64,000 bases of DNA from Khoudiadiopia massiliensis (GTDB taxonomy: Bacteria; Bacillota; Clostridia; Tissierellales; Peptoniphilaceae), in assembly GCA_900290095.1 (NCBI GenBank), contig OKQS01000002.1, forward strand, positions 186,001-250,000. Reading direction: 5' to 3'. Shown in pieces: positions 60,296 through 64,000 of this stretch. Positions within the stretch are counted from its first letter, which is position 1; each line of letters begins with the position of its first letter. A program made the position numbers and the translations under genes. Under the pieces are notes generated by a model. The model saw nothing but the letters and a program-made list of their open reading frames with translations. It was not told the origin of the DNA and did not search any database.

Positions 60296-61033
60296 TCAAT
60301 CCCTTTCCCTGCAAAACTCATATAGGCCTATTGCTACTGCTGTAGTCAAGTTAAGCGAGTCCACCTCTTCCGATTGCTCAATATATACGGCTTTCCCATA
60401 GTCAATCATTTTCTTGTCAAGGCCCGAACCTTCATTACCGAAAACCAGACTCCACTTTCTACTGCTTGGCATATTTTTATGTTCTGATGCCGCCCGGCTT
60501 AATCTTATAGCTTCCTTGTCCAGCATAAACATGAAGCTGTCCCTATCATCATTCGGAAAATTCTTCAAGTATTCTTCGTAGCTGCTGAAGTGGGAGTGCC
60601 TTATGTGGAAAATGGCACCCATTGAAGCCCTGACAGTTTTAGGATTATACAAATCGCATGCATTTCCAATCGTTATGAGATCATAAATACCCATTGCCAG
60701 CATGGTCCTCATAATATTGCCCAAATTTCCCATGTCAGATATATTGTCGCAGACCAGGTGGTTGAAATTTTCAGCCTTTTCAAGCTCTTTCCTGAAGACC
60801 CCTATCAGAAAGATATTGTCTTTGTTGGCAATCCTGTTTATGGACTTGCCATCTATCCTCCAAGCCAGGCCCTTTTTATCAAATATTTCGATGAACTTCT
60901 CTTTGTTCTCCAATTTTTCGGAAATAAGCAGCTCTTCCACCAAGTCTTCCCTATTGTTGACTAATTCCATTGTCGGGAAGGCTCCAAAGCTGTATGAAAG
61001 CCGGTCTTTCTTTCTATATCGCTTAATGGTCAT
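60296..61033 (-). CDS. TrmH/SpoU-family RNA 2'-O-methyltransferase
   Basis: A 245-residue RNA methyltransferase with the SpoU trefoil-knot motifs: NISDMGNLGNIMRTMLAMG (motif 1), WSLVFGNEGSGLDKKMI (motif 2) and DSLNLTTAVAIGLYEF (motif 3). An N-terminal substrate-binding part of about 90 residues precedes it. It probably methylates a ribose in rRNA or tRNA. It is the first gene of the leftward operon that continues with the HAD gene, and it is divergent from pncB. Confidence 0.92.
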   Translation of the reverse strand: MTIKRYRKKDRLSYSFGAFPTMELVNNREDLVEELLISEKLENKEKFIEIFDKKGLAWRIDGKSINRIANKDNIFLIGVFRKELEKAENFNHLVCDNISDMGNLGNIMRTMLAMGIYDLITIGNACDLYNPKTVRASMGAIFHIRHSHFSSYEEYLKNFPNDDRDSFMFMLDKEAIRLSRAASEHKNMPSSRKWSLVFGNEGSGLDKKMIDYGKAVYIEQSEEVDSLNLTTAVAIGLYEFCRERD

Positions 61034-61197
61034 ATGGACTCCTTTCTAAATTATTTAATATTTTACCAATAAATCTCAAATTTATCATCTAATGGCTCTC
61101 TGATTCCTCTTATATTCTGATCTTGCCGAGTTTTTGATATATAATTACTAGTGATAATTTTTACACGAAAGACATTTTAAAGTGCTGGAGGATTAAA

Positions 61198-62676
61198 ATG
61201 AATTTTACCCGTTCCCAAGAAAATCTCAGTATGCTGTTCGACTTCTATGAAATGACCATGAGTAACGGCTACTATGAGCATGGCATGGATAAGCATATAG
61301 GATATTTCGATCTCTTTTATAGGAGAAATCCTGATAATGCCGGTTTTGCAATTTTTGCCGGTCTCAATTCTGCCATAAGCTACATTAGTAACCTGCATTT
61401 TTCTGATGATGATATAGCTTTTCTCAAAAGCAAGGGCATTTTTGATAATAAATTCCTGGAAAGCCTGAAGAACTTCAAGTTCAACGGTGACGTTTGGTCC
61501 GTTCCTGAGGGCAGTGTGGTGTTTCCAGGCGAACCTCTTATGACTATCAGGGGTAATATAGTTGAAACCAGTCTCCTGGAGACTATGCTTCTTTTAACTG
61601 TCAACCATCAAAGCCTCATAGCATCCAAGGCAAGCAGAATAGTACGCTCTGCCAAGGGAATGCCTGTTATGGAATTCGGATCCCGCCGGGCTCACGGGGC
61701 TGATGCTGCCACTATAGGAGCCAGGGCCGCCTACCTTGCCGGCTGTGTTGGAACCGCTGACACTCTTACAGACCAGCGTTTCGGGGTTCCCGCTCTTGGA
61801 ACCATGGCCCATTCATGGATTATGATGTTTCCTAATGAATACGAGGCCTTTAAAGCTTATGCCGAATCCTATCCCGATAATTGCGTTCTTTTGGTTGATA
61901 CATATGACACGCTAACTTCAGGTGTTCCTAATGCCATACGTGTTTATGATGAGGTCCTCAAGCCCATGGGCAAAAGGCCCGGAGGCATACGTCTGGATTC
62001 CGGCGATATCTCCTATCTTTCCAAAAAGGCCCGCATAATGCTTGATGAGGCAGGTTATGAGGATGCTAAAATTGTGGCATCTAATTCACTTGATGAATAC
62101 AAAATAAGAGACATCCTTGACCAGGGGGCCAAACTTGACTCTTTCGGTGTTGGAGAAAATCTTATCACCTCTAAAACCGACCCGGTCTTCGGAGCTGTCT
62201 ACAAACTTGTTGCTACTGAGCAAGACGGAAAGCTTACCCCAAAGATAAAAATATCTGAAAATGTTGAAAAAATAACCACTCCCGGTTTTAAGCATTTGTA
62301 CCGTTTTTATGATAAAAGCACGGGCAAGGCCCTTGCAGACCTCATCTGCCTGGCTGATGAAAAATTAAATGACAATGAGCCCTTTGAAATTTTCCACCCA
62401 ACCTATACATGGAAGAAGATGGTTCTTGAGAATTATGAACTTCGCCCCATGCATGAGCAGATCTTCAAAAACGGCGAACTTGTATATAAATCCCCAAGCC
62501 TGGAAGAAAGCCGCAAGTATTGCCAAGCCGAGCTGGACTCCCTGTGGGATGAGTATAAGCGATTTGACAATCCCCACATATACAAGGTGGATCTTTCAAA
62601 AGAGCTCTGGGACGTAAAACATAAGCTTCTGAGCTTGGAAAAAGACAAGGCCCTGGGCCTGATTAAACACAAGTAA
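61198..62676 (+). CDS. pncB: Nicotinate phosphoribosyltransferase
   Basis: A 492-residue enzyme that makes nicotinate mononucleotide from nicotinate and PRPP, the NAD salvage step. Typical blocks are MLFDFYEMTMSNGY at the N-terminus, EFGSRRAHGADAAT with the phosphoribosyl-binding region, GTMAHSWIM, and LDSGDISYLSKKAR near the phosphate site; the C-terminal Zn-like tail is short. GGAGGATTAAA precedes the ATG. It stands alone, with a terminator 15 bp after the stop codon. Confidence 0.94.
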   Translation: MNFTRSQENLSMLFDFYEMTMSNGYYEHGMDKHIGYFDLFYRRNPDNAGFAIFAGLNSAISYISNLHFSDDDIAFLKSKGIFDNKFLESLKNFKFNGDVWSVPEGSVVFPGEPLMTIRGNIVETSLLETMLLLTVNHQSLIASKASRIVRSAKGMPVMEFGSRRAHGADAATIGARAAYLAGCVGTADTLTDQRFGVPALGTMAHSWIMMFPNEYEAFKAYAESYPDNCVLLVDTYDTLTSGVPNAIRVYDEVLKPMGKRPGGIRLDSGDISYLSKKARIMLDEAGYEDAKIVASNSLDEYKIRDILDQGAKLDSFGVGENLITSKTDPVFGAVYKLVATEQDGKLTPKIKISENVEKITTPGFKHLYRFYDKSTGKALADLICLADEKLNDNEPFEIFHPTYTWKKMVLENYELRPMHEQIFKNGELVYKSPSLEESRKYCQAELDSLWDEYKRFDNPHIYKVDLSKELWDVKHKLLSLEKDKALGLIKHK

Positions 62677-62690
62677 AGAAAAAATAAAAA

Positions 62691-62722
62691 GGGCTGACCC
62701 GACGGTCAGCCCCTTATTTGTT
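62691..62722 (+). terminator. Terminator between pncB and pta
   Basis: GGGCTGACC / GGTCAGCCC stem with a 4-nt loop, then CTTATTTGTTTT; the A-rich flank gives T-runs on the minus strand too, so it probably serves both converging genes. Confidence 0.85.
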
Positions 62723-62731
62723 TTAAATAAT

Positions 62732-63721
62732 CTATTTCCCAAGCACCTTCATTGCCTGGTAGGCGGTAACAATGGCCATTTGATAGGCATCCTCTTCACT
62801 ACAACCACGTGAAAGGTCGTTAACCGGATGGGCCATACCCTGGAGAATCGGTCCCAAAGCTATATAGTGACCCAATCTCTGTGCAATCTTGTATCCTATA
62901 TTACCTGACTGAATATCCGGGAAGATAAAGACCCTGGCCTTACCGGCTATATCTGATTTCGGAGCTTTTTTCTTTGCAACTACGGGGTTGATTGCGGCAT
63001 CAAACTGAAGTTCTCCGTCAACCTTTAGCTGAGGATAACGCTCTTTAGCGATTTTTGTAGCCTCTGCTACTTTTTCCTGTTCCGGTGAAGATGCCGAACC
63101 TAGTGTTGAGAATGATAACAAGGCAACAACCGGATCTATATCGAAATCCTTGGCTGTGTTGGCGGTCTCGTAGGCAATATCTGCCAGCTGACTTGAATCC
63201 GGATTGATGTTTACAGCAGAGTCGGCGAACATGAGCCTTTCTTTACCATCCGGAGAGATCATGATAAAGCAACCCGACACCAACTTCGAATCCGGCTTTG
63301 TTTTGATTATTTGCAAGGCCGGTCTTATTGTTTCCGCGGTGGTTCCGTCAGCTCCTGAAATCAAACCATCAGCCAAGCCCATATAAATCAGCATGGTGCC
63401 GAAATAGTTCCTGTCCTTTAAAATCTTTTCTGCCTGGTCTCTGGTAGCCTTGCCTTTCCTTCTCTCTACAAAGGCGTCTACCATCTCTTCAAATCCATCA
63501 TAATTTTCAGGATCTATGATTTCCAGGTCCTGCAGAGAAATCTTTTCTTCATCGGCCAATTTCTCCAGCTCTTGACGATTGCCCAAAACTATAGGTTTAA
63601 TTATCCCGGCTTGCTGATGACGAACAGCGGCATTCAAAATCCTTCTTTCAGTTCCTTCCGGAAAGACCATCCTGATATCCTTGCCGATAAGTTGGTCCGT
63701 CAATGTTCCAATAATGCTCAT
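62732..63721 (-). CDS. pta: Phosphate acetyltransferase
   Basis: A 329-residue enzyme that converts acetyl-CoA and phosphate to acetyl phosphate, the first step of acetate formation with ATP gain. Family blocks are MVFPEGTERRILNAA, GADGTTAETIRPALQIIKT, MFADSAVNINPDSSQLADI and VFIFPDIQSGNIGYKIAQRLG. It is the short single-domain form. Acetate kinase is not in this window. It is oriented leftward, convergent with pncB. The upstream gene for a DUF4446 protein lies 94 bp away. Confidence 0.95.
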   Translation of the reverse strand: MSIIGTLTDQLIGKDIRMVFPEGTERRILNAAVRHQQAGIIKPIVLGNRQELEKLADEEKISLQDLEIIDPENYDGFEEMVDAFVERRKGKATRDQAEKILKDRNYFGTMLIYMGLADGLISGADGTTAETIRPALQIIKTKPDSKLVSGCFIMISPDGKERLMFADSAVNINPDSSQLADIAYETANTAKDFDIDPVVALLSFSTLGSASSPEQEKVAEATKIAKERYPQLKVDGELQFDAAINPVVAKKKAPKSDIAGKARVFIFPDIQSGNIGYKIAQRLGHYIALGPILQGMAHPVNDLSRGCSEEDAYQMAIVTAYQAMKVLGK

Positions 63722-63814
63722 AACTCCCCCTTTAAAATTTAGAGACTAAGCTCCTGTAAACATACTATCAACTACATTATAATACTTAAAATGAAATTTG
63801 ACTCTTTTACTTGC

Positions 63815-64000
63815 CTATCTTTCCAGGGCTATGTTCAAGGCCTCCTCTTCCTCGGGAGAAAGTGGCTGACTGGCCCTGCCGCTTACGATTTCTTTGGCAT
63901 ATGTCCTTGTATTGTCTCTTGCATAAATGCCCGTCAATATTAGACCGCTCCTGTGTTCATCAAGCATTGCCAGGCTATAGGACAGGTCCCCTGACAATTC
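63815..64000 (-). CDS. DUF4446 family protein, C-terminal part (truncated by window edge)
   Basis: The last 61 residues of a protein whose 5' end lies beyond the window. The sequence DLSYSLAMLDEHRSGLILTGIYARDNTR and the final PLSPEEEEALNIAL match the end of DUF4446 proteins, small membrane-associated proteins often encoded near chromosome partition genes. The frame is open to the edge at 64000. Confidence 0.78.
   Translation of the reverse strand, partial: ELSGDLSYSLAMLDEHRSGLILTGIYARDNTRTYAKEIVSGRASQPLSPEEEEALNIALER

Noticed and set aside
1-64000. CRISPR arrays, rRNA or tRNA genes, and complete insertion sequences
   Set aside because: No regularly spaced repeats, no cloverleaf-like or rRNA-like stretches and no complete transposase frame were recognised by eye; a covariance-model search would be needed to exclude tRNAs.

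Overview
The window comes from a low-GC Gram-positive anaerobe (Bacillota, clostridial or Tissierellia-like; genus not determined). The evidence is the strong AGGAGG ribosome sites, a sortase-type wall anchor, Pta plus a 4-hydroxybutyrate/butyryl-type CoA-transferase, ECF transporter modules, an RlmD gene of clostridial type, a Crp/Fnr regulator tied to a DUF438/hemerythrin-like sensor, and many bacillotal DUF families. No rRNA, tRNA, CRISPR array or complete insertion sequence was seen.

Layout. 1-2.8 kb: DNA-repair pair (deoxyinosine glycosylase, O6-alkylguanine methyltransferase), a DUF2871/membrane-protein pair with two TetR-type operators, and a CPBP protease. 3.1-7.5 kb: a leftward operon of CoA-transferase, alpha/beta hydrolase, LysR regulator and MFS transporter. 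7.5-8.4 kb: two decayed small genes. 8.4-13.3 kb: a 1645-residue wall-anchored protein (beta-helix plus Cna-B-like domains). 13.4-18.9 kb: nucleoside phosphorylase, HIRAN + J-domain-like pair, Fic protein, membrane protein, esterase, cupin protein. 19-23.1 kb: Crp/Fnr regulator, DUF438 sensor, GntR/ABC export module. 23.2-29.2 kb: RelBE-type toxin-antitoxin, redox protein, AlkD-like protein, SIMPL protein, flavin-type oxidoreductase, and several frameshifted remnants. 29.2-41.4 kb: a GC-richer metal-uptake island (FTR1 permease, P19-like lipoprotein, DUF2318 protein, FtsX-type permeases, ATPases, FMN-binding lipoprotein, DUF4418 protein, second ABC set, peptide-type binding lipoprotein). 41.6-53 kb: a very AT-rich acquired segment with IS remnants, a TetR-controlled double ABC exporter/importer with an ECF module, a trypsin-like protease pair and a Doc-type toxin module. 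53-64 kb: housekeeping genes of ordinary composition (RlmD, nuclease-helicase, G5 lipoprotein, thioredoxin system, HAD phosphatase, rRNA/tRNA methyltransferase, PncB, Pta, DUF4446).

How the genes work together. Three local control circuits can be read from the DNA. (i) A GTTG-N6-CAAC operator lies between the cupin gene and the Crp/Fnr gene and again in front of the DUF438 gene. In both cases its centre is 29.5 bp upstream of a TATAAT box, which fits class II activation near -41.5. (ii) A 23-bp palindrome in front of the YtrA-type GntR gene fits autoregulation of the ABC module. (iii) GAACGA-N2/3-TCGNTC operators occur in front of both the TetR gene and the double ABC operon. The iron island has its own -35/-10 promoter and a roughly 195-nt structured leader. 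The AT-rich segment and the iron island both end in broken genes or IS debris, so they were most likely acquired separately.
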